A DNA stretch of 64,000 bases from Nocardioides solisilvae. Its GTDB lineage: Bacteria; Actinomycetota; Actinomycetes; Propionibacteriales; Nocardioidaceae. Below are positions 15,694-26,633 of the stretch, piece after piece. Numbering within the stretch: the stretch's first letter is position 1; every line of letters starts with the position of its first letter. The stretch is from NCBI RefSeq assembly GCF_003194625.1, contig NZ_QHKX01000003.1, forward strand, positions 248,001 through 312,000. Direction: 5' to 3'. Under the pieces are notes generated by a model that made no database searches, had not been told where the DNA came from, and worked only from the letters and a program-made list of their open reading frames with translations. A program made the position numbers and the translations under genes.

Positions 15694-16857
15694 ATGAGCA
15701 CCATCAGCCTCGAGCAGGTCAACGCCGCGCTGGCGACCGTCCAGGACCCGGAGATCAAGCGGCCCATCACCGACCTCGGGATGGTGGACAGCGTCGAGCT
15801 CGGCGCCGACGGCTCCGTGGCCGTGACGGTGCTGCTCACCGTCGCCGGCTGCCCCCTCAAGGACACCATCAACCGGGACGTGACCGCGGCCGTCTCGGCG
15901 GTCCCCGGCGTGACCGGCGTGGACCTCACCCTGGGCGTGATGAGCCCGGAGCAGCGCAGCGCCCTGGGCGACACGCTGCGCGGCGGCCAGGCGCAGCGCG
16001 AGATCCCCTTCGCCCAGCCCGGTTCGCTCACCAAGGTCTACGCGATCGCCAGCGGCAAGGGCGGCGTGGGCAAGTCCTCGGTCACGGTCAACCTCGCCCT
16101 CTCGCTGGCGCAGCAGGGGCTCAAGGTGGGCGTCGTCGACGCCGACATCTACGGCCACTCGGTGCCGGCGATGCTGGGCGTCGCCGACACCCGCCCGACC
16201 CAGGTCGACGACCTGATCATGCCCGTGCCCACCGCCTCCGGCGTCTCGGTCATCTCGATCGGCATGCTGAAGCCGCGCCGCGACCAGGTCGTCGCCTGGC
16301 GCGGCCCGATGCTCGACCGGGCGCTCGTGCAGATGCTCGCCGACGTCTACTGGGGCGACCTCGACGCGCTCCTGCTCGACCTGCCGCCCGGCACCGGCGA
16401 CGTCGCCATCTCGCTCGGCCAGCACCTGCCCAACGCCGAGGTGGTCGTCGTCACCACCCCGCAGGAGGCGGCGGCCGAGGTCGCCGAGCGCGCCGGCACG
16501 ATGGCGTCGATGATGCACCAGCGCGTCGTCGGGGTCGTCGAGAACATGGCCTACCTCGCCTGCCCGCACTGCGCGGAGGAGGGCAAGGAGCACCGCCTGG
16601 AGGTCTTCGGCTCGGGCGGCGGCGAGCGGGTGGCCCGCACCCTCGGCGAGCGGTTCGGGTACGACGTCCCGCTGCTCGGCTCGATCCCGCTCGACCTCTC
16701 CCTGCGCGAGGGCGGCGACGTGGGCAAGCCGATCGTGGAGGCCGACCCGACGTCGCCGGCCGCCGTGGTGCTGCGCCAGGTGGCCGAGAAGCTGGGCGGT
16801 CGCGGGCGCGGGCTCGCCGGGATGCAGCTGGGGCTCACGCCCACCAGCAAGTTCTGA
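15694..16857 (+). CDS. mrp: Mrp/NBP35-type Fe-S cluster carrier ATPase
   Basis: A 387-residue cytoplasmic protein. Residues 1-90 are a MIP18/DUF59 domain with the conserved AGCPLKD; residues 113-370 are a P-loop ATPase with deviant Walker A GKGGVGKS at 121-128, DLPPGTGD near 229-236, and the CPHC pair C290/C293 that binds a bridging 4Fe-4S cluster in dimers. It would carry and insert Fe-S clusters into apoproteins. Start is the ATG at 15694; an in-frame TTG at 15685 is less likely. It follows the DUF1003 gene by 11 bp and precedes tatB by 18 bp in the same direction. Confidence 0.93.
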   Translation: MSTISLEQVNAALATVQDPEIKRPITDLGMVDSVELGADGSVAVTVLLTVAGCPLKDTINRDVTAAVSAVPGVTGVDLTLGVMSPEQRSALGDTLRGGQAQREIPFAQPGSLTKVYAIASGKGGVGKSSVTVNLALSLAQQGLKVGVVDADIYGHSVPAMLGVADTRPTQVDDLIMPVPTASGVSVISIGMLKPRRDQVVAWRGPMLDRALVQMLADVYWGDLDALLLDLPPGTGDVAISLGQHLPNAEVVVVTTPQEAAAEVAERAGTMASMMHQRVVGVVENMAYLACPHCAEEGKEHRLEVFGSGGGERVARTLGERFGYDVPLLGSIPLDLSLREGGDVGKPIVEADPTSPAAVVLRQVAEKLGGRGRGLAGMQLGLTPTSKF

Positions 16858-16875
16858 GCCGTGTAGGTTCTCCCC

Positions 16876-17196
16876 GTGTTCGGAGTCGGCCTGCCAGAGA
16901 TGGCGGTGATCGCGTTCGTCGCGGTCCTGGTCCTCGGCCCCGACCGGCTCCCCGAGCTCGCCCGCCAGGCCGGGGCGCTCGTCCGCAAGGGCCGGGCGCT
17001 GGCCGACTCCGCGCGTGACGACCTGCGCCAGGAGCTGGGTCCGGAGTTCGCCGACCTCGAGCTGCGCGACCTCGACCCGCGCGCGATCGTCCGCAAGCAC
17101 ATCCTCGAGGCGATGGAGGACGAGCCGACCGGGCCGGCCGGACGAGGCGTCCTGGCCGCCGGCGAGCGGCCGCCCTACGACGACGAGGCCACCTGA
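16876..17196 (+). CDS. tatB: Twin-arginine translocase subunit TatB
   Basis: A 106-residue protein with the TatA/B signature: a short N-terminal membrane helix MFGVGLPEMAVIAFVAVLVL, the hinge GPDRLPELAR and an amphipathic helix ending around residue 60. The glutamate in LPEM near residue 8 and the GPDRLPE motif favour TatB over TatA. TatB works with TatC in recognising folded Tat substrates at the membrane. The start is the GTG at 16876, 18 bp after mrp. The C-terminal 45 residues are variable and polar. A GC-rich inverted repeat follows the stop. Confidence 0.9.
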   Translation: MFGVGLPEMAVIAFVAVLVLGPDRLPELARQAGALVRKGRALADSARDDLRQELGPEFADLELRDLDPRAIVRKHILEAMEDEPTGPAGRGVLAAGERPPYDDEAT

Positions 17197-17201
17197 CCCG
17201 A

Positions 17202-17214
17202 GCCCGGACCGGGC
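17202..17214. terminator. Short GC-rich inverted repeat between convergent genes
   Basis: GCCCGG and CCGGGC are separated by a single base just after the tatB stop and 34 bp before the facing stop at 17249. A stem of four to five pairs without a U-tract is a weak terminator candidate, as is usual for very GC-rich actinobacteria. Confidence 0.35.
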
Positions 17215-17248
17215 CGGCGGGGACGGGACGGCAGAAGGGGGCTCGAGG

Positions 17249-17803
17249 TCACCACCGGGCGGTTCCCACCTCTCCCGCCACGACCGGCCGCACGCCCACC
17301 AGATGGGCGAGCGCGACCAGCCGGCTCCCGGCTCCGTCCAGCTCGAGGAAGTCGGCGCCCACCCGCCGCACCGTCCCCTCGTGCCGCGAACCGTCGGCCG
17401 TCACGACGACGACGGTCTCGGACTCGTCGGAGAGCCGGCGCAGGACCGAGGCGAGGCCCAGCCGGTCGACCGGTGACCACGCGACCTCGGGCAGGGCCCG
17501 GTCGGAGACGCCCCGCACCGAGGTGATCGCGGCGGTCCGCAGCCACCAGGTGCCCTGGAGCGATCCCAGCTCGCACCAGCCGGGTCCGACCCGCGCGACC
17601 TCGCCGCGCAGGTGGCCGACGGCGAGCACGTCGACCTCGACCACCCCGCCGACCGTGGCCATCAGGCGCGCGTCGAGGGTGACCGCGGCGTACTCCGTCC
17701 GCGCCCGGTCGGCCACCTCGGCGGCGCGCTCGCGGTGCTGGAGGGCCTCGGCCTGCGCCTCCAGGTCCTCGAGCACCTCGAAGAGCTCCTCGTCCCCCGT
17801 CAC
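17249..17803 (-). CDS. Conserved hypothetical actinobacterial protein
   Basis: A 184-residue soluble protein starting VTGDEELFEVLEDLEAQAEA, with an N-terminal helix pair rich in Glu and Arg (about 1-45) and then alternating beta strands with the pattern of two small barrel-like repeats, around 55-105 and 115-180 (VGPGWCELG, VGADFLELDG). The two GADF/GPGW-LEL segments hint at an internal duplication resembling Sm-like or PRC-like barrels, but no family function is known. Start is the GTG at 17803. It faces tatB with a 52-bp gap and ends the strand block that includes the RTX-like gene 60 bp upstream. Confidence 0.75.
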   Translation of the reverse strand: MTGDEELFEVLEDLEAQAEALQHRERAAEVADRARTEYAAVTLDARLMATVGGVVEVDVLAVGHLRGEVARVGPGWCELGSLQGTWWLRTAAITSVRGVSDRALPEVAWSPVDRLGLASVLRRLSDESETVVVVTADGSRHEGTVRRVGADFLELDGAGSRLVALAHLVGVRPVVAGEVGTARW

Positions 17804-17862
17804 AGCGCCGCAGACTACTCCGTGCGGCGCCGGGCGCCGGCCGGCCGGGCCGGCCGGCCTCG

Positions 17863-19164
17863 TCAGCGCTCGCACTTCTGCTTCTTCTCGGCCCGGCACA
17901 GGTCGCTCCCGGCCCAGCCGTCGGCCTCGTCGCGGCCCCGACCGCCGCGGAGCACGTCGTCCCCGAGGCTGCCACGGATGACGTCGTGGCCGCGACCGCC
18001 GTGGAAGACGGCCCGCGCCGTCCGCTTGCAGTCGCTGAACGTGAACACCTCGAAGAGCCAGTCCGAGATCCGGGTGATGCTGTCGGCCCCCCGGCGACCG
18101 CTGGCCCGCAGCTCGCACCCGGTCAGCACGAGGTTGTCCGCCCCGACGGTCCCCTTCAGCGTGGCCCGCTGGGCGACCGCCTGGACGCCCTCGAAGCCAC
18201 CGATCGTTCCCTCGACGGCCCCTTCCTCCTGGTCGAAGTGGACGGTGCCGGCGGCGAGGTCGATCGCGAGGTCGTCCGTCGGGGAGACGACGAAGGCGAA
18301 GTCCTGGCCCGCCCCGCCTCGGTAGTCGTCCCCGACCGTCGCCTCGTACAGGTGCAGGGCGTCGTCGCCGCCGGCCAGGTCGATCGAGCGCGGAGCGCCG
18401 TCGTACTCACGGTAGAAGACCACGCGCTCCGGTCGGTCGCTCCCGCGGAAGGCGAAGGCCGACGGCGACTTCCAGAGCTCGAAGGTGTCGAAGCCGGCCC
18501 ACCGCGCCCAGGGGCTGCCCCCGCGCAGCGCCGTCCCGGCGGCGGCGTCGAGGTCGAGCGCGACCCCTTCCTCCTCGAACGAGAGCAGGTTGTCACCGGG
18601 ACCACCGTCGACCGGGGTTCCGGTGAGCACGCTCCCCTGCAGCCGGACACCGTCGTCTCCCCGACCGAGGAGCACCGTGTCGCCGTTGGGAAGACCGTGC
18701 GTCCCGGTGGTGACGTGGTCGTCGCCGCGGCCGGTGTCGACGACGTCGTCCTCCGCCGAGCCGGGGGCGTCGGCGACCACCCCGTCGTGCGACGAGCCTC
18801 CGACGAAGCGGTCGCTGCCGGCGCCCAGGTCGATCGTGCCGTAGTGGCTCCCCGGTACCTGTGTCGTGTCGACGACGTCGTCACCGGCCCCGGCGTCGAC
18901 CGTGAACATGTTGCTGCCGGCGGCCTTGACCATGCAGACGAGGTCGTCCCCGCCGAGGGTGCGCACCCGGGCGTCCGAGCCGGCCACGACGACGTCGCGG
19001 CCCTCGGTGCCGACCACCTCCTGTGCGGCGGAGACGATCGTGGCGGGCTCGCCCTGGCAGGTGGCGGGCAGCGCGGCACCCGCTGGCGGCAGGCTCACGG
19101 GCGCGGCGACGACCAGCGCGGTCAGCGTGGTCAGGGCCAGGGCGGAAAGGGGTCGAGGGTTCAT
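17863..19164 (-). CDS. Secreted RTX-like calcium-binding repeat protein
   Basis: A 433-residue protein with a signal peptide at about residues 1-30 (ALTTLTALVVAAPVSL, then AGAA). The mature part has scattered GGxGxDxxx-type nonapeptides, for example TLGGDDLVC, VDAGAGDDVV, DLGAGSDRFV, DTGRGDDHV, LGRGDDGV and near the end HGGRGHDVI and RGGRGRDEA, the calcium-binding beta-roll units of RTX proteins. The repeats are degenerate and spread among other beta strands rather than forming one long roll. No catalytic domain is evident, so an adhesive or structural surface role is the simplest reading. Two cysteines near the C terminus (CRAEKKQKC) could pair. It is divergent from the LysM gene, with 156 bp between. 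Confidence 0.78.
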   Translation of the reverse strand: MNPRPLSALALTTLTALVVAAPVSLPPAGAALPATCQGEPATIVSAAQEVVGTEGRDVVVAGSDARVRTLGGDDLVCMVKAAGSNMFTVDAGAGDDVVDTTQVPGSHYGTIDLGAGSDRFVGGSSHDGVVADAPGSAEDDVVDTGRGDDHVTTGTHGLPNGDTVLLGRGDDGVRLQGSVLTGTPVDGGPGDNLLSFEEEGVALDLDAAAGTALRGGSPWARWAGFDTFELWKSPSAFAFRGSDRPERVVFYREYDGAPRSIDLAGGDDALHLYEATVGDDYRGGAGQDFAFVVSPTDDLAIDLAAGTVHFDQEEGAVEGTIGGFEGVQAVAQRATLKGTVGADNLVLTGCELRASGRRGADSITRISDWLFEVFTFSDCKRTARAVFHGGRGHDVIRGSLGDDVLRGGRGRDEADGWAGSDLCRAEKKQKCER

Positions 19165-19320
19165 CGGGACCTCCGGGTCGACGGGGTTCTTCGTCTCGTG
19201 GGAGTCGTGCCACGCCAGGAAAGTTGCCCGGAGATTGTCGTCCCACCCCTGTGGACGACCACGCGAACCTGCTGTTCAAGCCGCTACGTTAGGCAAACGC
19301 ACGCAAACGAAAGGTTCGTG

Positions 19321-20151
19321 ATGACGGACTCGGGATCCCGTCCGGCCGCCGCCAGGTGCCTGGTGGTCTGGCTGGCCGCGACCGCCGCGGTGGGAGGCGG
19401 CGGCCGCCTCTGCGCCCGACCGCTGGTCGACCTTCCGGGGCGAGCCCGCGAGCTGTTGGCCCCGGGGCGCTTCGAGGACCTCGTCGTCGTCCTCGGCGCC
19501 GCGGCCGGCGTGGTCGCGCTGGCCTGGCTCTGGCTGGTCGCGACCGGCACCGTGCTCGCCGCGCTCCGGGGCCGCCTCCCCACGCCGGACCGCGTCGGCA
19601 CCCTCCGCCGTGCCGTCCTGGTGCTGTGCGGCGTGGCCCTCACCACGACGCTGGCGGGGCAGGCCCACGCGACCGACGGCCAGGACCTGTCGGGTCTCCC
19701 CTACCCCGACCGCCCGTCGGTCGCCGCCACGACCGGCGGCGCCGCACACCCGGGCGCACCGACCACCACGGACCCCGGCGCGGATGCCGACGCACGTCCC
19801 GAGGCGACCGCTCGACCTGTCGCCGGCGCCACGGCGAAGCCTGTCGCGTTGGCTCCGCCCGACCGGGCGGGCGGCCGGGCCGGCACCCACGTCGTCGCCC
19901 CGGGCGAGACCCTCTGGGGCATCGCCACCGCCACGCTCGCGCCCGGGGCCCCGGTGGACCTCGTCGACGTCCGCTGGCGGGAGATCCACCGGCTCAACCT
20001 CGCGGTGGTCGGCGACGACCCGCACCTCATCCGTCCGGGTCAACGACTCGTGCTGCCCGATGCCGGGCCCACGCCGGGCCAGTCCCGCCCCAGCCAGTCC
20101 CGCCTCAGCCAGTCCAGCCCGCACCGATCCAGCCAGGGAGACCCGTCATGA
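19321..20151 (+). CDS. LysM-domain membrane protein
   Basis: A 276-residue protein with three hydrophobic segments (about 10-28, 50-80 and 95-115), a disordered Ala/Thr/Pro-rich stretch at 125-185, and a LysM domain at about 188-245 (THVVAPGETLWGIA ... LIRPGQRLVLP), which binds N-acetylglucosamine in peptidoglycan. The tail is rich in Ser, Gln and Pro. The topology would put LysM outside the cell. An AAAGG box precedes the ATG. It overlaps the next gene, an Rv3235-family protein, by 4 bp (ATGA), so the two are translated together; the pair lies just beside secA in many actinobacteria. Confidence 0.8.
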   Translation: MTDSGSRPAAARCLVVWLAATAAVGGGGRLCARPLVDLPGRARELLAPGRFEDLVVVLGAAAGVVALAWLWLVATGTVLAALRGRLPTPDRVGTLRRAVLVLCGVALTTTLAGQAHATDGQDLSGLPYPDRPSVAATTGGAAHPGAPTTTDPGADADARPEATARPVAGATAKPVALAPPDRAGGRAGTHVVAPGETLWGIATATLAPGAPVDLVDVRWREIHRLNLAVVGDDPHLIRPGQRLVLPDAGPTPGQSRPSQSRLSQSSPHRSSQGDPS

Positions 20152-20672
20152 GCAGCCGACCCAGCGCCACCGGCGCGACCCTCACGCGCCTGCCCGCCCG
20201 CACCCCGATCGCGACGGTCCAGGGGACCCTGGCGCTCGAGCTGGTCCCCCTGCTGGACCCGCCGGTGCCCGGCGCCCGACCGGGGCTGCCCGGCGCCGAC
20301 CTGGTCGAGGTCGACCCGGCGGCGCGTCGTGGGATCCACCGGTGGGTCAGCGGCTACGTGCAGGCGGCGGTCGAGGTCGTGGCGGGAGACCGTCCCGCGG
20401 CCCAGCTGCACCGGTGGACGAGGCGGGACGTCCACCAGGACCTGGCGCGCCGGGCAGACCTGGTCGCCCGTGCGGGCGGCCACGTGCCGGGGCAGGGCCG
20501 CCGTCGCGGGCTGGCCCAGTCGCAGGTCGCGGCCGTGCGTCTCAGCTTCCTCGACGCCGGCGTGGTCGAGGCCTCGGCCCGGGTCCGCCACGGCGAGCGC
20601 TCGCGCGCCGTGGCGGCCCGGTTCGAGACCTTCCGGGGGCGGTGGGTCTGCACTGCCCTCGAGTTCTGCTGA
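20148..20672 (+). CDS. Rv3235-family protein
   Basis: A 174-residue protein with a variable N terminus (1-55) and a conserved C-terminal domain from about 65 (RRGIHRWVSGYVQAAVEVVAG), containing the family's PAAQLHRWT and ending GRWVCTALEFC. Rv3235 of M. tuberculosis is the namesake and also sits near secA1; no biochemical role is established. The fold of the C-terminal part is reminiscent of small NTF2-like/cystatin-like domains, but this is uncertain. It is coupled to the LysM membrane gene by an ATGA overlap. It converges on secA with only 16 bp between stops. Confidence 0.8.
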   Translation: MSSRPSATGATLTRLPARTPIATVQGTLALELVPLLDPPVPGARPGLPGADLVEVDPAARRGIHRWVSGYVQAAVEVVAGDRPAAQLHRWTRRDVHQDLARRADLVARAGGHVPGQGRRRGLAQSQVAAVRLSFLDAGVVEASARVRHGERSRAVAARFETFRGRWVCTALEFC

Positions 20673-20688
20673 CGACCCGTCGGCCGGC

Positions 20689-23529
<2,841 letters not shown>

Positions 23530-23675
23530 GTGCAGGAACTCCTGGGTTCGACGGAAGAGACGCGTGGTCGGCGCGACCGGCGCGGGGCGCGGGGCAGACG
23601 CGGGCGCCGACCTCGCTGGCCATCGTAACGGGCTGTGGCACGCAGGCAACGCGTGACCGGAACGGGACCGTCCCG

Positions 23676-24860
23676 TCATCCCGGGAGGCGCGGGACGAGG
23701 TCCCCGCCGCCCCGGATCTCCACGTCGTCCAGGCCGAGCCACCCGGCCAGCCGCACCAGCTCGTGGCCGAGCTCCTCGGCGACCTCCGCCGGCGCCGACG
23801 GCTCCCGGTGGGCGGAGAGGACGAGCAGCCGCCGGTCGCGGCGGTCGGCCTTGAGGTCGACGCGGGCGACCAGCCTGTCCCCGAGCAGGAAGGGCAGCAC
23901 GTAGTAGCCGTGCACCCGTCGGTGGGCGGGCGTGTAGATCTCGATCCGGTAGCGGAAGCCGAAGAGCGCCTCCGTGCGGGCCCGCTCCCAGACCACCGGG
24001 TCGAAGGGGCTCAGCAGCGTCCGGGCGGCGATCCTCCGGGGCAGCCTGGCGCCCGCGAGCCGGTAGGCGGGCCGGGCCCACCCCTCGACCGTCACCGGCT
24101 CCAGCTCCCCGGTCTCGACCAGCGTGGCGACGGCGGACCGGGTGTCGGCCACCGTCATCCGGTAGTAGTCGCGCAGGCACGCCTCGCTGGCCACGCCGTG
24201 CGACGCGGCGGCCCGGCGGACCAGCTCGGTGCAGGCCTGCGCCCGGGTCGGGACCGGGACGGCGAGCACGTCGGCGGGCAGCACGCGCTCCGGGAGGTCG
24301 TACCGGACCTCGAACGACGGGGTGCGGCCGGCGATCGCGACCTCCCCGACCAGGTAGAGCCGGTCCAGCACCTTGCGCGCCTGCGACCAGTTCCAGCCCC
24401 AGTGCTCCGTGGTCCGGCTGCCGCCGAGGTCGGCCTCGAGCTCACGGGCCGTCACCGGACCCCGCTCCGCCACCAGCTCCAGCACGCGGGGCACCAGTCG
24501 CGGGTCGACGTCCATCCCCCACTTGCCCTCGGCCCGGTAGTCCTCCATGCGGTGACGCATCAGGGGCCAGAGCGAGACCGGCATCAGCGCCTGCACGTGG
24601 GCCCAGTACTCGACGAGGCGCCGCGGCCGCCGCTCGGCGGCACGCCGGAGCAGGTCGACGTCGTACGGCCCCATCCGGGAGTAGAGCGGCATCCGGTGCG
24701 CCCGCTCGAGGACGTTGACGGAGTCCACCTGGAGGACGCCGGTGCGGGTCACGGCCCGCTCGAGCGTGCGCATCGTGGGCGCCGCGTGCGCCGCGTCGGC
24801 GAAGCCCTGGGCGGCCAGCGCGATCCGGCGCGCCTGGGCGCGCGAGAGGTCGGCGGCCAT
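23676..24860 (-). CDS. YcaQ/AlkX-like DNA glycosylase (HTH_42 family)
   Basis: A 394-residue winged-helix protein of the HTH_42 family, which includes DNA interstrand crosslink glycosylases. QVD at residues 44-46 ([10 protein letters not shown]) matches the QxD catalytic motif of the E. coli YcaQ (AlkX) branch rather than the QxQ of AlkZ. Later motifs include [10 protein letters not shown], the WNWSQAR helix and [14 protein letters not shown], all typical. It would excise bulky or crosslinked alkyl adducts. The ATG at 24860 shares one base with the stop of the upstream response regulator (TGATG), so the two are coupled, an unusual partnership. SecA follows downstream after 146 bp. Confidence 0.85.
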   Translation of the reverse strand: MAADLSRAQARRIALAAQGFADAAHAAPTMRTLERAVTRTGVLQVDSVNVLERAHRMPLYSRMGPYDVDLLRRAAERRPRRLVEYWAHVQALMPVSLWPLMRHRMEDYRAEGKWGMDVDPRLVPRVLELVAERGPVTARELEADLGGSRTTEHWGWNWSQARKVLDRLYLVGEVAIAGRTPSFEVRYDLPERVLPADVLAVPVPTRAQACTELVRRAAASHGVASEACLRDYYRMTVADTRSAVATLVETGELEPVTVEGWARPAYRLAGARLPRRIAARTLLSPFDPVVWERARTEALFGFRYRIEIYTPAHRRVHGYYVLPFLLGDRLVARVDLKADRRDRRLLVLSAHREPSAPAEVAEELGHELVRLAGWLGLDDVEIRGGGDLVPRLPG

Positions 24861-25549
24861 CAGGGCAGCTCGAGCAGCTTCTCCTTCACCGCGTACATCA
24901 CGGCCTCCATCCGCGAGTGCAGCTGCAGCTTCTCGAGCATGTTGCGGACGTGGTTCTTCACGGTGTTCTCGGAGATGAAGAGCTGCTTGGCGATCTCGCG
25001 GTTGTTGAGCCCCTTGGCCACCAGCCGGAGCACCTCGAGCTCGCGCTCGGTGAGCCGCAGCCCGTTGACCTGGTTGCGCTCGGGCTTGGACATCTGCTTG
25101 AACTCGTCGATCAGCTTGACCGCCATCGACGGGGAGATGAGGGACTGGCCGTCGGCGACGACGCGGATCCCCTGGGCGACCTCCTCGATGGAGGAGTCCT
25201 TGAGGAGGTAGCCGGCGGCGCCGCTCTTGACCGCCTCGTAGAGGTCGGCCTCCTCGTCGGAGACGGTCAGCATGATGACCTTCGCCGACGGGTTGTCCTC
25301 CTTGATCGCCTTGCACGCCTCGATGCCGCTGCGCCGCGGCATCCGGACGTCGAGCAGCACCACGTCGGGCGCCATGGAGGCGGCCAGCTCGGTCGCGGCC
25401 ACCCCGTCGCCCGCCTCGGCCACGACCTCGATGTCGGGCTCCTGGGTGAGGAGCATGGTCAGTCCACGGCGGAAGAGCTCCTGGTCGTCGGCCACGATGA
25501 CCCGGACCGGCTCGGCTGCTTCTGTTGACTGCGTCACACGTCGCATCAT
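24860..25549 (-). CDS. NarL/LuxR-family response regulator (orphan)
   Basis: A 229-residue regulator. The receiver domain covers about 15-130, with the acidic pair DD at 21-22, phosphoacceptor D67 in LLDVRMP and the KSGAAGYLLKD segment. A LuxR-type HTH at about 165-225 contains LTERELEVLRLVAKGLNNREIA and ISENTVKNHV. No histidine kinase is adjacent; a similar orphan regulator sits between secA and hpf in Streptomyces as I recall (SCO3008). Two start codons, ATG at 25549 and 25546, are adjacent; the first is annotated. Its stop overlaps the start of the YcaQ-like gene. The hpf gene ends 57 bp upstream, so read-through from hpf is possible. Confidence 0.88.
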   Translation of the reverse strand: MMRRVTQSTEAAEPVRVIVADDQELFRRGLTMLLTQEPDIEVVAEAGDGVAATELAASMAPDVVLLDVRMPRRSGIEACKAIKEDNPSAKVIMLTVSDEEADLYEAVKSGAAGYLLKDSSIEEVAQGIRVVADGQSLISPSMAVKLIDEFKQMSKPERNQVNGLRLTERELEVLRLVAKGLNNREIAKQLFISENTVKNHVRNMLEKLQLHSRMEAVMYAVKEKLLELP

Positions 25550-25606
25550 GTCAGATGCCCCGCCCCACGGGCATCGCGGCACGTGGGGACGGGGCAGGGT
25601 CGTCGA

Positions 25607-26227
25607 TCAGTCGGCGACGTTGAGGCTGATCACTCCGTAGTCGTAGCCGCGACGGCGGTAGACCACCGCCGGCTTCTCGCTCTCCTTGTCGACGAAGAGG
25701 TAGAAGTCGTGCCCGACCAGCTCCATCTCGTAGAGCGCCTGGTCGAGCGTCATGGGCGTGGCATCGTGGCTCTTCTCGCGGACCACCAAGGGGCCGTCGC
25801 CCGTGACCGTGATGGGTCCCACCTGCCGCTCCAGCGACTCCTCCCGGTCCTGCTCCTCGGCGGCCAGGGCCTCGGCGCTGGGGGCCAGCGCCTCCCCCAC
25901 CGAGACCGGGGTGTGCCGGCCGCGGTGGATGCGGCGGCGGTCGGAGGCCTTGCGCATCTGCGCGGCCATCTTGTCGAGAGCCAGGTCGAGGGCGGCCATC
26001 TTGTCCTCGGCGGCGGCCTCGGCGCGGACCACCGGGCCCTTCGTCCGGGCGGTGAGCTCGACGCGGACGGCCCGGTCCTGCAGCCGCGGGTTGCGCTCGG
26101 CGGAGACCTCGGCCTCCACCCGGATGATCCTCTGGTCGTGCTTCTCGAGCCGCGACAGCTTCTCGGCCACGTGCTCCCTGAACCTGTCCGAGACCTCCAC
26201 GTGCCGTCCCGTCACCACTACGTCCAT
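25607..26227 (-). CDS. hpf: Long-form ribosome hibernation promoting factor
   Basis: A 206-residue protein. Residues 1-110 form the S30AE domain (MDVVVTGRHVEVSDRFREHV) that occupies the ribosomal A/P sites, and 145-206 form the C-terminal dimerisation domain (ATPMTLDQALYEMELVGHDF, ending YGVISLNVAD) that brings two 70S ribosomes together as 100S. The start ATG at 26227 has GGAGG 6 nt upstream. M. tuberculosis Rv3241c is the positional counterpart. It is preceded by a roughly 400-bp non-coding stretch, suggesting a long leader or complex promoter for stress control. Confidence 0.95.
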   Translation of the reverse strand: MDVVVTGRHVEVSDRFREHVAEKLSRLEKHDQRIIRVEAEVSAERNPRLQDRAVRVELTARTKGPVVRAEAAAEDKMAALDLALDKMAAQMRKASDRRRIHRGRHTPVSVGEALAPSAEALAAEEQDREESLERQVGPITVTGDGPLVVREKSHDATPMTLDQALYEMELVGHDFYLFVDKESEKPAVVYRRRGYDYGVISLNVAD

Positions 26228-26633
26228 GAGAACCTCCGATTCCTGGGTTGCTGCACCTCGTTGACCACCGGGGCAGCGACGGCTCGCGCCCTGCCCGGTG
26301 CCTGGCATGGAGTCCGCCCGGCCGACCTGGTCTTCGTCCCCACAATCGCCTGCTGAGACGGTCGCAGCTTCTCCGCCACTACTGGCCTTCTCCCGGTGGG
26401 CGTCGCATCTGACGACGGCACCGAGGCAGGACTTACTTCTAAGCCGCACCGTGATCGGCGTCCCGGACGGACCGGGAGCGCCTTACGTGGGCCGTTTCGC
26501 CTGCGACTGGCATCGGCTTGCCGCCGGGGCACGTCGAGCTCCCCGGCAACGCAACCACGGACCCGGACGGACTCCATGACCTGACGCTATCCCGTCCCTG
26601 GTCACGGCGTCAGGAAGGGGGACGATCCGTCCG
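26228..26633. other. Non-coding region upstream of hpf
   Basis: About 406 bp lie between the hpf start and the comF stop, by far the longest gap in this dense region. Open frames here are short, disagree with one another and look like no family. An inverted repeat TCCCGG/CCGGGA with a 5-nt spacer is at 26461-26477. The 11-mer CCCGGACGGAC occurs at 26462 and again at 26562. An A/T-richer patch (ACTTACTTCTAAG, 26431-26443) may mark a promoter for hpf on the minus strand, but no sigma-factor consensus could be matched with confidence. Confidence 0.6.

Noticed and set aside
19237-19259. GTCGTCC/GGACGAC inverted repeat between the RTX and LysM genes as an operator
   Set aside because: Arms of seven bases with a bulge are not rare at this GC content, and no promoter could be placed beside it.
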